Counted from the stretch's first letter, positions 1 to 9,037 are shown. The stretch is DNA of 49,122 bases from Dysgonomonas sp. PH5-45 (GCF_029893235.1 NZ_JARXWE010000023.1:1-49122), one strand, 5' to 3'. Numbers and translations are program-made. Notes: generated from the letters alone by a model not told the origin.

Positions 1-55
1 CGTGGGAGATATTAAGTTCTTTATGTACAGACTGGCGATGCTATATTCGTGATAT

Positions 56-304
56 GTGACAAGGTTTATCAACCGGGAAAATCCGCTGACCCCAAAAGAG
101 TCTATCCACCCTTTCAAAAAACATACTTACAATTACGATGAATCGGGCAAAGTAGTAGGCCGCAGTGTTTACTCATGGAATCCTTTCAAATACAAATGGG
201 AACTCAAAGCCGAATATGGCATTACAAAACAAGAGCTAAGCAATGCTACCGTAAGCCAAACAACCAAAACAAACTCGACCTTGCAGGCAAACAATAACAA
301 ATAG
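56..304 (+). pseudogene. C-terminal piece of a DUF3836-like protein (possibly broken)
   Basis: The 82-residue reading frame can only begin at a GTG, because a TGA stop lies just upstream in frame at 50-52. Its first half carries a tyrosine/tryptophan-rich pattern (YNYDESGK, YSWNPFKYKWE) that resembles the repeat unit of DUF3836-type secreted Bacteroidetes proteins. The tail is Thr/Asn/Gln-rich and shows no fold I recognise. Such proteins normally have a signal peptide and several repeat units; here only one unit is visible, so this is most likely the end of a gene whose start is lost or frame-shifted near the window edge. The family call is by pattern only. Confidence 0.3.
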
Positions 305-394
305 AGTAAGCCATAAAGACTTTTGACTAGTCCTAAAAAGCCGTTATAGGTTTTTATTTGCTAAAGTTGATACTCGATCATACAATTTCTACTG

Positions 395-739
395 TCAGAT
401 GAAACTCAACCTCAAAATACATTTTTTTCTTTCAAACCCCTCCCCAAAAGCCCTTAGAGGGCGTTTGGAAGAGAAAAACGCTATCAGATAGCCAATACCA
501 TAAATCAGAAAGATGAGAGGTCCTTTATGATCGAACAAATCGCGGTATGGCAACAGCCCATTCATCCATCCTTTGCCTATTGTGAAATATACATTTATGT
601 CCGACCACGCATTAAAATCATAAAGCGGCGACATCCGCGAACACAAAAAGAGTAGTAGGGCGTTATACACAAACAGGCATAAAAGAATGCCTTTTTCCGA
701 TAATATCTGTTCCCTGAACGAAATACCCTTTTGTGCCAT
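395..739 (-). pseudogene. Truncated N-terminal stub of an integral-membrane glycosyltransferase-like protein
   Basis: The 114-residue product begins like large ArnT/GT39-type membrane proteins of Bacteroidales: a first hydrophobic helix at about residues 17-33, then a conserved-looking periplasmic loop with SDINVYF, GLLPYRDLFDHKGPL and a second helix (FLIYGIGYLIAFF). After about residue 88 the sequence turns into a basic, low-complexity tail (KRPLRAFGEGF) without membrane segments, and it stops. Full-length relatives have about 8-12 helices and several hundred residues. I see a truncation with a junction near 440-480, not a small intact gene. It sits 21 bp downstream of the barrel gene on the same strand. 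Confidence 0.55.
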
Positions 740-760
740 TATGCAATAATATTATCTTAT

Positions 761-2521
761 TTAAAATTTCAGACTTACGCCGCCCATAACGTGGAATTGC
801 TGATGAGTATATCCGTAAAATGTTTCATATTTCTGATTCAGCACGTTATTGAACGAGATATTGATGCCCAGCCACTTCAGCAATTGATATTCTCCGCGTA
901 GGTTCAATTCGTTGATGTCGTTCATTTTTACATCCTTTCCGAAATATGTTTTGCGTCCGCCTTGCAGAGTATAGTTAAGTGAGAATAACAATTTTTCGAA
1001 AGGACGGATTTCGGCATTCACGTCTACCGAGAATGTGGGCCTGCCCCAAGCCTTTTTTACATAAGGAGTCCTGATTAAACTGAAAGGATGGTCTACATAT
1101 TTTACATCATAGAAATAGCCCTTTGCCCTTACCGAAAGGTCAACATACGGAATGAGCGATGTTTTAACGGCAGTGCCCACATGACCCTCGCCCATATTTG
1201 CATACACAAGCATTGGGATATTTCCCCAGCTGTATGTTCCCATATAACGGGTACGTCCAACATACAAATGATTGTCTTTCGTATATTTATAGCCTCCAAA
1301 AATATCGAATTCAAATCCGCGCACAACACCCGATTTTACACCTACCACAGCATCGTAGAGGGTATTTGAATATCCTACCCGCGCCAAAGGAGCCAAGTAG
1401 CGGTTCTCTTGCAGTGTCTGCAAAAAGTTGTTTTCATTGATTCCTCCCGTCACACCGGCGTAAACCCTGCTTGTGGGGGCAAAAGTGTACGAGGCCTGCA
1501 CATCGGGAGCGATGGCGAACTTATTTTTATGATCGAAGGCATAGCTTATCTTAGCGCCCAAGCTTACCTGCCAGTCGCCTCCGTCCATCGCAAAGAAGGC
1601 TCTTCCTTTAAGTACTGTCAGATTATCATAAAGCCCATCAATAGAAAGGCTCTCTAACTTATCGAATGTTTGGTGCATAGCCCAAACATCTACTCCTACT
1701 TTTTTATCTTCTACCAAAGCCCCTAAAAACAGGTGTCCGTCAAGGATGCCGCCCGAAGTTCCATCTTCATTCAAGAACAAACCATACTTATTGTTGAAAT
1801 GATTGTATCTGGCATCTACTGCGTATTGCACTCCTTGCAACGACTCTAAAGACTTAATCCCGGCATCCACCCCGAATACATTTACAGTTTGTTGTTCTTT
1901 CGGATCAATCCGGGGAATGTATAGTGAAGGATATTGTGGAAAGTCGTTTCCATAATAATTATAAGTATTATTCAGATAATTACCGTTCACGAAGAGCGAT
2001 AGCTTATCAAAATCGTGTTGGTATTTCACCTTGAAGAATCCATCCGAATATTTAGCTTTTTCTTTCTTCGATAAGAATTCCTTTTCGGCATAATCAACAT
2101 CACTGTTTGCCGAGTTGTAGCCTGCAAAAACATCCAGACGGTCGGTCTTTGTGTTTAGCAAACGATAGCCTATACGGCCATCCAGATTCAGATTGCTACC
2201 TACACCCAGTACCAGATACCCGCGGTCTTTGCTGTAATCTATTTGCGAGCCGATAGTAGCCGCACCGGTATCCATAACCGGATATCGCGACAAACTGAGG
2301 CGGGGTATATCGGTTGCAAACCGCACATTTGTATTCGGCTTTGCCGACTGCTGCACAGCGGGCAGGGTATTGATTTTTGAGGCATCCTGAATGACGGGTG
2401 TATAGTCTCGCTCGATAGAAACCTGCCTGTTCAGAGTAGAATCTTTTTGTGCATTTGCATCCAAGCAGAATCCTGCCACGGTGCAAAGGCTTAACAGTAT
2501 TGATTTATATATTATCTTCAT
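761..2521 (-). CDS. Outer-membrane beta-barrel protein paired with a TPR protein
   Basis: The 586-residue protein starts with a signal peptide ending around residue 24 (DANA-Q). The rest is rich in alternating aromatic and polar strands such as RLDVFAGYN and KLSLFVNGNYL, and it ends in GGVSLKF, a C-terminal Phe typical of barrels inserted by BAM. There is no visible carboxypeptidase-regulatory or plug domain, so it is not a full TonB-dependent receptor; the strand pattern in the last 150 residues (NLRGEYQLLKWLGINISFNNVLNQKYE) does resemble the C-terminal part of such receptors. It lies 43 bp downstream of the large TPR gene, so the two are probably co-transcribed and may act together in the outer membrane. 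Substrate unknown. Confidence 0.75.
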   Translation of the reverse strand: MKIIYKSILLSLCTVAGFCLDANAQKDSTLNRQVSIERDYTPVIQDASKINTLPAVQQSAKPNTNVRFATDIPRLSLSRYPVMDTGAATIGSQIDYSKDRGYLVLGVGSNLNLDGRIGYRLLNTKTDRLDVFAGYNSANSDVDYAEKEFLSKKEKAKYSDGFFKVKYQHDFDKLSLFVNGNYLNNTYNYYGNDFPQYPSLYIPRIDPKEQQTVNVFGVDAGIKSLESLQGVQYAVDARYNHFNNKYGLFLNEDGTSGGILDGHLFLGALVEDKKVGVDVWAMHQTFDKLESLSIDGLYDNLTVLKGRAFFAMDGGDWQVSLGAKISYAFDHKNKFAIAPDVQASYTFAPTSRVYAGVTGGINENNFLQTLQENRYLAPLARVGYSNTLYDAVVGVKSGVVRGFEFDIFGGYKYTKDNHLYVGRTRYMGTYSWGNIPMLVYANMGEGHVGTAVKTSLIPYVDLSVRAKGYFYDVKYVDHPFSLIRTPYVKKAWGRPTFSVDVNAEIRPFEKLLFSLNYTLQGGRKTYFGKDVKMNDINELNLRGEYQLLKWLGINISFNNVLNQKYETFYGYTHQQFHVMGGVSLKF

Positions 2522-2564
2522 TTTCGGGTTGTTTAATTAAAATGGAAATCAGTAAAACAGCGCC

Positions 2565-5500
2565 TTACTTCAAGGCAGCCAATCGTTCGTTAATCATTAT
2601 CGTAATATCAACTTCGGCTGTCTTATAGTTTGCCTGCAAGCTTTCCAGATATTGACGGGCTTGGAATTTATCGCCTTTAGCGGCATATATATCCGAAAGC
2701 AGTATCAAGGCTCGTGCCATCCAATATTGGTGGGGTGTTCCGGCTGTCATGAAATCTTGTATCTGTTTCTCAGCTTTATTGTACGACTTAGCTTCGTAAT
2801 ACGATTCAGCTATCAGGTATTGTGCTTCGGCTCCGTAGACGCTGCGAGTATCTTTTGCAAGAATCTGCAAATCGGTAAGCGCTTTATCTTTTTGTCCCAA
2901 ATTCAGATTTGCTTTTGCACGCAGGAAGCGGGCTTCGCTCGCAACCTCGGGCAACAGTTTTACGTCCGTAAGCAGGGCATCGGCTGCCGATACCACTTCC
3001 TTATCTTTTTTCAGGGCAGAAGCGCATTTTAGCATACCTGCCTGCGCGGTTTGTTTTTCTTCGCTGTTTTTGGCCGAAAGCTGTAACTGACGGTAGAGGT
3101 CGTATGCCTGCTGATTGTTTCCGGTTTCGAGTTGAAGTTTTGCCGCATATTCGAGCGACTGGCTCCGGTAGCGCGAATTACTGTTTTTGATTGCCTCCAT
3201 AAACTCCGGCAATGCCGTTTCATTATCCTTCTGGTTATAGGCCAAGCTTCCCAAAACGAAGTGGGCATCGCCCACAAAAGCACCTTTAGGGTACGATTGC
3301 AGATATGTTTGCATAGCACTTCTGGCAGCATCGGCCTTACCTTTCATAAACACGTTTTCGGCTGCCATATAAGAAAGTGAATCCTGACGGGAAGGCGATA
3401 TAACCACCGCACCGCCCAACGAATTGACGTACGCTACATATTCGTTTACGTTATTCGTTTCCTTATAGATATTTTCCATGCTTTGTATGGAAGTGCGAGC
3501 CTCTTCGCTGTTGGCGTTTGCGGCAACCACCCGTTTGTAAGCGGCAAGTGCCTTCGATGTGTTGTTGTGATTGTAGTATAACTGCCCTAACAAAACTCCC
3601 GCTTGCTGAGCAAGATTTGTTTGTGAATTTGTTTTCAGCATACCTTCCAGAACGTTTATGGCATCGTTATCTCTGTTGAGCATAACATAAGCGCGGGCTT
3701 TTTCGTACAAGGCATTTTCTTTATACTGCGAGGCAGGGTATTTTGCCATCATGGCATCCAATGCCGATATCTTACCTGTGTAATTACGTTGAAGCCCCAG
3801 CACAAACGCTTTCTGAAAGTCGGCATAGTCGGCTACCGATTGCCCACTGGCGGCCGCTTGCGAGTATGACTTTTCGGCTGCCGAGAAATTACGGTTATAC
3901 AGATAACAGTCGCCCAAACGGTTGAGGCCATCGGCATAAGTTGTTTTTGTTTTATCTTTTTCGGCTGCCGCATACTTCTGAAAGTTTGCAAGCGCCGAGT
4001 TATAGTTTTTGAGCTGGAAGTGAGAATATCCCAGATTGTAAAGGGCAAGACTGTGGTTGGGGTCGCTAACCGGTGCTGACGACAGAAAGCTGTTGTAGTC
4101 GCCGGCGGCAGCACTGTAATTGCCCATACGGTAGTAAGTCTCTCCACGCCAGAAGTAAGCCTGACGGCGAGCCGTAGCATCGTGGCTACCCATATTGATA
4201 CTTGCCGAGAAGTTGTTTAATGCCGAAGAATAGTTGGAGTTCACAAAATCGTTATTCCCCAGTTGAAACAAGATTGATTGCTTGGCGGCAAGAATCTGGC
4301 TGTCGGGCGACTTGATTCTGCCGATAGCCTCCAAAGCCGCTTTATAGTTCTTGGTAGACATGAAGGTAGAAGCCAACAAACCGTTGATTTCTTTCTTGCG
4401 TGCCGATTGCGGATATTCGTTTATGAAGCGTTCGAGAACGGTTACCGATTGGTCGAACACCGAAAGCGATGTGCGATGCACCAGCACGGCATAGTTATAG
4501 AGCGCCGCTTCGCTGACGGAGGTATCATATTTCTCGCGCGAAGCCGCGTCGAATGCCATTAGGGCATTTGCGTTATCGTTCAAGGCCAGATAGTTTTGCC
4601 CTAAAAGCAGATAAGCAGCCTGCCCCAGTTGGTCGGTTGTGGATGCCACATTTTGTAGGACATTGGCGGCCTTTGCGTTTTCGTTACGGGCAGAATAAGA
4701 ACTACCCAACAGGAACATATCTTCGCGGATAGGTTTTTTATCTCCTAAAAGCGACAAATACTTCTCGTAATGCTGAATAGAAAGCTCTACCCGTCCTGTG
4801 CGGTTATAACCGTTACCCAAAATACGCTGAACCTCAACCGCATTCTTACTGTTCGGGTATTTTTTCAGATAGGCGTTCCCTTCGGAGATAGCCCCTTCGA
4901 GGCGGTCGTTCAAGAAATCGCTCTGTATGAGGTAAAATGTAGCTTCTTCTGCATATTGCGGATTATTCTGATATTCTCGGAAAACAGAAACCACCTTATC
5001 GTAATCGCCTCTCTGAAAGTCGATATATGCTAAATAGAATTTGGCCGGGGTTTTGTATTTTTCGCTATTCTGAGAAAGAAGTCCAAAAAGCTGGCGGGCA
5101 ACGTCGGGCTTCCTGTTCTGCAACTCGGCATACGCCCTGCGGAAAGCATAATCTTCCTGCTCGTTGGTTGGCAGGTAATCTACATCCACATCCGAAAACC
5201 AAAAAGCGGCTTTCGCCCATTCTTTTTGTTCGTAGTGGGTGGAGCCAATGTAAAAGCAAAGCTGGTCGCGATGGTAAGTTTCGGGGTTAGCATCCAGAAA
5301 ATCCTTCAGCATCAAACCCGCTTTTTCGTTCCCCTGGAAGTATTCCGAGCAAACGAGCAGATAATCGGCCTCGGTAAGCAAGGCAGCATCGTCCGATGCG
5401 CGTTTAAACTCTTCCAGATAATTCTGACTACCAACATAGTTTCCGTTCATAAACATTTCCTTCCCTTGTAGGAAAAGCCTATCGGGCAAATCGTTGGTTA

Positions 5501-5573
5501 CCGGTTTTTGTGCGTGCACAAGTTGCAGGCTACATGCTGCGGCTAATGCTATAATTGTTTTTTTCTTCATCAT
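2565..5573 (-). CDS. Large periplasmic tetratricopeptide-repeat protein
   Basis: A 1002-residue protein with a signal peptide (MMKKKTIIALAAACSLQLVHA, cleavage near residue 21) followed almost entirely by TPR-like helix pairs. Typical repeat signatures recur along the chain, for example GNYVGSQNYLEEF, AAFWFSDV, AKAANVLQNVA, NYNSALANFQKYA and NKAEKQIQDFM. No catalytic domain is visible. Arrays of this size are usually scaffolds that bind partners in the periplasm or at the outer membrane, comparable to BamD/YbgF-type repeats. It is the upstream partner of the barrel gene (43-bp gap), and the NUDIX gene precedes it by 25 bp, so all three may share a transcript. Confidence 0.85.
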   Translation of the reverse strand: MMKKKTIIALAAACSLQLVHAQKPVTNDLPDRLFLQGKEMFMNGNYVGSQNYLEEFKRASDDAALLTEADYLLVCSEYFQGNEKAGLMLKDFLDANPETYHRDQLCFYIGSTHYEQKEWAKAAFWFSDVDVDYLPTNEQEDYAFRRAYAELQNRKPDVARQLFGLLSQNSEKYKTPAKFYLAYIDFQRGDYDKVVSVFREYQNNPQYAEEATFYLIQSDFLNDRLEGAISEGNAYLKKYPNSKNAVEVQRILGNGYNRTGRVELSIQHYEKYLSLLGDKKPIREDMFLLGSSYSARNENAKAANVLQNVASTTDQLGQAAYLLLGQNYLALNDNANALMAFDAASREKYDTSVSEAALYNYAVLVHRTSLSVFDQSVTVLERFINEYPQSARKKEINGLLASTFMSTKNYKAALEAIGRIKSPDSQILAAKQSILFQLGNNDFVNSNYSSALNNFSASINMGSHDATARRQAYFWRGETYYRMGNYSAAAGDYNSFLSSAPVSDPNHSLALYNLGYSHFQLKNYNSALANFQKYAAAEKDKTKTTYADGLNRLGDCYLYNRNFSAAEKSYSQAAASGQSVADYADFQKAFVLGLQRNYTGKISALDAMMAKYPASQYKENALYEKARAYVMLNRDNDAINVLEGMLKTNSQTNLAQQAGVLLGQLYYNHNNTSKALAAYKRVVAANANSEEARTSIQSMENIYKETNNVNEYVAYVNSLGGAVVISPSRQDSLSYMAAENVFMKGKADAARSAMQTYLQSYPKGAFVGDAHFVLGSLAYNQKDNETALPEFMEAIKNSNSRYRSQSLEYAAKLQLETGNNQQAYDLYRQLQLSAKNSEEKQTAQAGMLKCASALKKDKEVVSAADALLTDVKLLPEVASEARFLRAKANLNLGQKDKALTDLQILAKDTRSVYGAEAQYLIAESYYEAKSYNKAEKQIQDFMTAGTPHQYWMARALILLSDIYAAKGDKFQARQYLESLQANYKTAEVDITIMINERLAALK

Positions 5574-5598
5574 ATAGAGTCTCTATTTTTTCTTTTTG

Positions 5599-6126
5599 TC
5601 ATTTCAAAATACCTTCGTCTATAGCCCTGATTATACCCTTACGAACGGATACCAAACCGAATTTATTGGGGTCGAGGTCTTTTATTTTCACAAACTCCAG
5701 CTTAGCCACATCGTCTTTGGCCTGAAACGAACCGGTATCATCAACTTTGCAAAGGAAGAAAGCATCCACCGTTTGCACTTCGAAGTCCGAATACACGTAT
5801 CTGTTGGGGATAGAAAACAGATACTCTGCCCGGGCAACTGTTAGCGAAGTTTCTTCCTCCACTTCGCGAACAACGCATTCCTCGAGCGACTCGTCGAGGT
5901 CTACAAAGCCCCCCGGCATATCGAGCGTTCCTTTAGCGGGGTCGAAAGCCCGTGTGGCAACAAGTAATTCTCCGTTTCGGTTTACGATAAAGGCTACAGT
6001 AGCCGACGAGGGATTGAAGTAGTAAATGAAGTTACACTCCTCACATTTTTTTGATTTAAAATTGTTTTCCACAAAGCGGGGCGAACCACACTTGGGGCAA
6101 AACCTGAACTGCGCAAGCGGATGCAT
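5599..6126 (-). CDS. NUDIX hydrolase with N-terminal zinc ribbon
   Basis: The 175-residue protein begins with a four-cysteine zinc ribbon (C10, C13, C28, C31), as in NADH pyrophosphatase (NudC)-type and related NUDIX enzymes. A NUDIX box follows at about residues 73-95: G73, E79, then REVEEE at 87-92, which supplies the metal-binding glutamates. NUDIX enzymes hydrolyse nucleoside diphosphates linked to another group; the exact substrate cannot be read from the sequence. The protein is shorter than E. coli NudC and lacks its SQPWPFPxS signature, so I do not use that name. A -7-like box lies 37 nt upstream. Confidence 0.88.
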   Translation of the reverse strand: MHPLAQFRFCPKCGSPRFVENNFKSKKCEECNFIYYFNPSSATVAFIVNRNGELLVATRAFDPAKGTLDMPGGFVDLDESLEECVVREVEEETSLTVARAEYLFSIPNRYVYSDFEVQTVDAFFLCKVDDTGSFQAKDDVAKLEFVKIKDLDPNKFGLVSVRKGIIRAIDEGILK

Positions 6127-6162
6127 CTGTGCTGTCTGTTTATATTAAGAATATATAATCCA

Positions 6163-6170
6163 CAAATATA
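6163..6170 (-). promoter_or_regulatory. Bacteroidetes -7 box for the NUDIX gene
   Basis: The minus strand reads TATATTTG, an exact match to TAnnTTTG, 37 nt before the NUDIX start codon. No TTTG is found at the expected 19-21 nt further upstream, so only half of the promoter is supported. Confidence 0.4.
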
Positions 6171-6266
6171 ACAATATTAACGAATTATACCTCTCGAATT
6201 AACACTCCTTATTGTTTCGGCACAAAACGAAGCCCCCAAAAATGAAAAAGCAAAATAGGGTAACTT

Positions 6267-6473
6267 GTGGTGCATTTAGAAAAAAAACCGATTGTCTAAA
6301 AAATAACATATATTCATTTTGTCATCCTAAGTGAAACGAAAGATCATAAGTAAAAATACAGAGATTCTTTACTTTATTCAGAAGCAACGTTCGAGGAGCG
6401 TAGGCAACTCAATGATGGATATTATAAATATTTTATAATAAGCTATTTGATATAAATTTTCTAAATGCACCAC
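6267..6473. mobile_element. 207-bp MITE-like element with 17-bp perfect terminal inverted repeats
   Basis: The 397-bp gap between the NUDIX and mrp genes (6127-6523) has no reading frame worth calling. It contains gtggtgcatttagaaaa at 6267-6283 and its exact reverse complement at 6457-6473. After one mismatch the match resumes for 3 more bases outward (act). The interior is AT-rich and includes a stretch beginning gtcatcctaagtgaaacgaa near 6320, a kind of sequence I associate with dispersed intergenic repeats. No transposase is inside and no clear target-site duplication is seen, so it is a non-autonomous element or its remnant. Confidence 0.55.
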
Positions 6474-6523
6474 CAGTATATTATTATCGTAAATTAAGCC
6501 ATACGGACGGCGAGGGAGCATCT

Positions 6524-7639
6524 TTATTTATAACGGACATCCACCTTTTGGGTAGGAGCCATATCTGTGTTGCGGCGGCCTACGGCTTCCACAAAGTTGT
6601 TGGCAAAGGCCGAAAAAGCAGCTCCTGTTACAGTGTTTTCGTTCAGAGCTACGGGAGTGCCCTTGTCACCCCCTTCGCAAATGCTCTGCACAATAGGTAT
6701 CTGTCCTAAAAGAGCGATGCCCATTTCCTCAGCCAGATTTTTAGCCCCGTCTTTGCCAAAGATATAGTATTTGTTTTCGGGCAATTCAGCGGGAGTGAAC
6801 CATGCCATATTCTCGACCAAGCCAAGGATAGGTACATTTACCTTTTCGTTGGTAAACATATCAATCCCCTTGCGGGCATCGGCAAGCGCTACTTCTTGCG
6901 GGGTACTCACCACCACAGCTCCCGTAATGGCCAAGTTTTGCACCAGGGTAAGGTGTATATCGCTCGTGCCGGGCGGAAAGTCTATCAGGAAATAATCCAG
7001 CTCGCCCCAAGCGGCATCTGTTACCAATTGCTTCAAGGCATTGCTCGCCATTGCTCCACGCCACACTATGGCACTTTCTTTATTCACAAAGAACCCGATG
7101 GAAAGCATCTTTACGCCGTATTTTTCTACGGGGATAATCAACTCCCGGCCATCAACGGCTTCGAGCATAGGGCGGGCATCTTCCACACCAAACATTTTGG
7201 GTACGGAGGGTCCGAATATATCGGCATCCAGCAATCCCACTTTATACCCTTTGGCAGCTAAAGCCACAGCAAGATTTGACGTCACGGTACTCTTGCCTAC
7301 GCCCCCTTTGCCCGACGATACGGCTATTATATTTTTAACTTCGGGCAGCAACTTAGGCGGAGCCACCGGTTCTACCTTTTTGGTCACAACCTCGATGTTC
7401 CCCTTTATGTCTATACCGGGGTCGGCAAATGTAAGGATGGCTGTTTCGCAAGCCTTAACAACCGACTTGATGAAGGGGTCGTTTGGTTTATCGAACACCA
7501 AAGAAAAACTAACTTTATTGCCGTTTATATGGATATCTTCCGATACCATTCCCATCTCTACAACGTCTTTGCCCGTGCCGGGATAACGAACATTGCGCAA
7601 GGCATCGAGAATCAGTTTAGGATATACTTTTACACTCAT
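6524..7639 (-). CDS. mrp: Mrp/ApbC-type iron-sulfur carrier P-loop ATPase
   Basis: A 371-residue protein with an N-terminal MIP18/DUF59 domain (about residues 5-85), a linker, and a deviant Walker A motif GKGGVGKST at about 110-118, followed by the switch motifs LLDADIFGPS and DFPPGTSD. Mrp proteins carry and deliver iron-sulfur clusters in the cytoplasm using ATP. Most family members have a C-terminal CxxC that bridges the cluster between two subunits; at that position this protein reads WFTPAELPENKYY, with no cysteine pair. It precedes trmB's product gene in reading order by position only: trmB starts upstream on the same strand and ends 39 bp before this gene begins. Confidence 0.93.
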   Translation of the reverse strand: MSVKVYPKLILDALRNVRYPGTGKDVVEMGMVSEDIHINGNKVSFSLVFDKPNDPFIKSVVKACETAILTFADPGIDIKGNIEVVTKKVEPVAPPKLLPEVKNIIAVSSGKGGVGKSTVTSNLAVALAAKGYKVGLLDADIFGPSVPKMFGVEDARPMLEAVDGRELIIPVEKYGVKMLSIGFFVNKESAIVWRGAMASNALKQLVTDAAWGELDYFLIDFPPGTSDIHLTLVQNLAITGAVVVSTPQEVALADARKGIDMFTNEKVNVPILGLVENMAWFTPAELPENKYYIFGKDGAKNLAEEMGIALLGQIPIVQSICEGGDKGTPVALNENTVTGAAFSAFANNFVEAVGRRNTDMAPTQKVDVRYK

Positions 7640-7678
7640 TTCTATCTTATTTTTTCTTGTTTTCTGTTTAGTAAAAAA

Positions 7679-8434
7679 TTATTCCTTAGGCAGTTGGCGT
7701 GTGTTGTTCCGTCCGTAACTGCGATAAGGGTCTTGTTCTATTTCTATATCGGGTTCAATCCAACTTTGGCGGTCTTGGCAAGCAAATTTCAGATATTTGA
7801 TAGTTAAACCACGCGATAGCCACTGTTGTTCGTAATAGGTCTGTATTTTTAACACATCGTCGGCCAAGTCCGAATTATATAAATCTTCCGTTTTATACAT
7901 AACCGGAAGGTGGTTTGCTTCGACCATCGCTGCCGTATATGTGAACATAAAATTACTGTCCGACTTCAGGTGTATCACCCCATCGGGACAGAGTATCCGC
8001 CTATAAAGCCGCATGAAGCGGGTAGAGGTCATGCGCTTGTTTACCTTGTTCATTTGCGGGTCGGGAAAAGTTATCCAGATTTCCGAAACCTCGCCTTCGG
8101 CAAAAAAATGGTCGACCAACTCTATGTGGGTTCGCAAGAAGGCAACATTGTTCAGCCCTTCGGCAAGCGACTGCTTTGCTCCCGCCCACATACGTGAGCC
8201 TTTTATATCGATACCGATAAAATTCTTCTCCGGAAAAAGCCGGGCCAACCCTACCGTATATTCGCCCCGTCCGCAACCCAGTTCAAGAACTATCGGATTC
8301 TGGTTCCCGAAAAATTGCTCGTTCCACTTGCCCTTCATATCAAAGCCTTTTTCTTTCAGAGCCGCAAAAGGGAATTGAAATACATGGCGGAAACCCTCCA
8401 TATCGGCAAATTTAGCCAACTTGTTTTTACCCAT
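7679..8434 (-). CDS. trmB: tRNA (guanine-N7-)-methyltransferase
   Basis: I place the start at 8434 (MGKNKLAKF), giving 251 residues; the longer frame would run into the promoter. The SAM-binding motif [10 protein letters not shown] lies near residue 51, followed by [10 protein letters not shown] and the family motif [10 protein letters not shown]. TrmB methylates G46 in the variable loop of tRNAs. The variant PDPQ in place of the more common PDPW is what I recall from Bacteroidetes homologues. A full promoter at 8469-8500 drives it, and mrp lies 39 bp downstream, so the pair is probably an operon. Confidence 0.93.
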   Translation of the reverse strand: MGKNKLAKFADMEGFRHVFQFPFAALKEKGFDMKGKWNEQFFGNQNPIVLELGCGRGEYTVGLARLFPEKNFIGIDIKGSRMWAGAKQSLAEGLNNVAFLRTHIELVDHFFAEGEVSEIWITFPDPQMNKVNKRMTSTRFMRLYRRILCPDGVIHLKSDSNFMFTYTAAMVEANHLPVMYKTEDLYNSDLADDVLKIQTYYEQQWLSRGLTIKYLKFACQDRQSWIEPDIEIEQDPYRSYGRNNTRQLPKE

Positions 8435-8468
8435 ATCCTGAATATAAATTAATCTCAAATTTGTATGG

Positions 8469-8500
8469 CAAAGATAGAGATAAGCCCAAACATCGGCAAA
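8469..8500 (-). promoter_or_regulatory. Bacteroidetes-type promoter for trmB-mrp
   Basis: On the minus strand, TTTG (8497-8500) is followed after exactly 20 nt by TATCTTTG (8469-8476). This matches the Bacteroidetes primary sigma consensus TTTG-N19-21-TAnnTTTG. The predicted transcript starts a few bases downstream, leaving a leader of about 25-30 nt before the ATG at 8434. This supports the shorter trmB start. Confidence 0.7.
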
Positions 8501-8632
8501 TAAGTGTTGTATATACACTGCAATGCAAAGCAAAAGAAATTAAAAAAAGAGAAAATATATACGATTTTACACTTAATACGATATTTATTTGCGATATTTG
8601 CACCGCACACGCAAAACATGTCAAGACCCCTT

Positions 8633-8658
8633 ACCAAAAGCTTAACTCTGCTTTTGGT
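8633..8658. repeat. 9-bp perfect inverted repeat in the leader of the GNAT-like gene
   Basis: accaaaagc at 8633-8641 pairs perfectly with gcttttggt at 8650-8658 around an 8-nt loop, 37 bp before the start at 8695. There is no T-run on the plus-strand side, so it is not a standard terminator. It may be a regulator site or a transcript hairpin. The rest of 8501-8694 shows nothing else I can call. Confidence 0.4.
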
Positions 8659-8694
8659 GTATGTATAAATGTGCAACTAGTATAATATAGCATT

Positions 8695-8994
8695 ATGGAT
8701 ATTGCTGTTGTACATAATCTGGCAAAGAACAGATTTGAAGCGATTGTTGGAGAAAGAACCGCTGGCGTTCTTAAATACGATTTTAAGTCAGGTTTTGTTA
8801 TGTCTATCAGTCTGCTGAAAGTGAAGAGTGATTTCGATGTGAAAGAAGTAGAAGACAACCTCGTTGAAATTGCAAGTAAGTACATCATCACAAATGGATA
8901 TCGCATACAAGTTGATTGTCCGCGTTTTAGGGAGTATATAAAAGACCGGGACGATCTTCTGGAATTATTGGTTACCGCCGATAATGATGAATAA
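8695..8994 (+). CDS. Small GNAT-like (PF14542-type) protein with degenerate CoA loop
   Basis: The 99-residue product follows the layout of the small GCN5-related acetyltransferase-like family typified by YjdJ/YidJ proteins: NRFEAIVGERTAGVLKYDF, a second strand FVMSISLL, a helix (VEDNLVEIASKYIITNGYRI) and the family's terminal CPxFREYI (VDCPRFREYI at about residues 75-84). The acetyl-CoA pyrophosphate loop of active members (RGxGxG/A, expected near residue 50) is replaced by DFDVKEVED, so CoA binding is doubtful. It may be a non-catalytic relative. The dipeptide epimerase gene follows 43 bp later. Confidence 0.5.
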   Translation: MDIAVVHNLAKNRFEAIVGERTAGVLKYDFKSGFVMSISLLKVKSDFDVKEVEDNLVEIASKYIITNGYRIQVDCPRFREYIKDRDDLLELLVTADNDE

Positions 8995-9037
8995 AAATAT
9001 ATTTATCTTAGCAGGTCGAAAAAGCGTCCATCTGCAA

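Noticed and set aside
7041-7586. 181-residue plus-strand frame opposite mrp
   Set aside because: It is the antisense shadow of a well-conserved gene and shows no family pattern.
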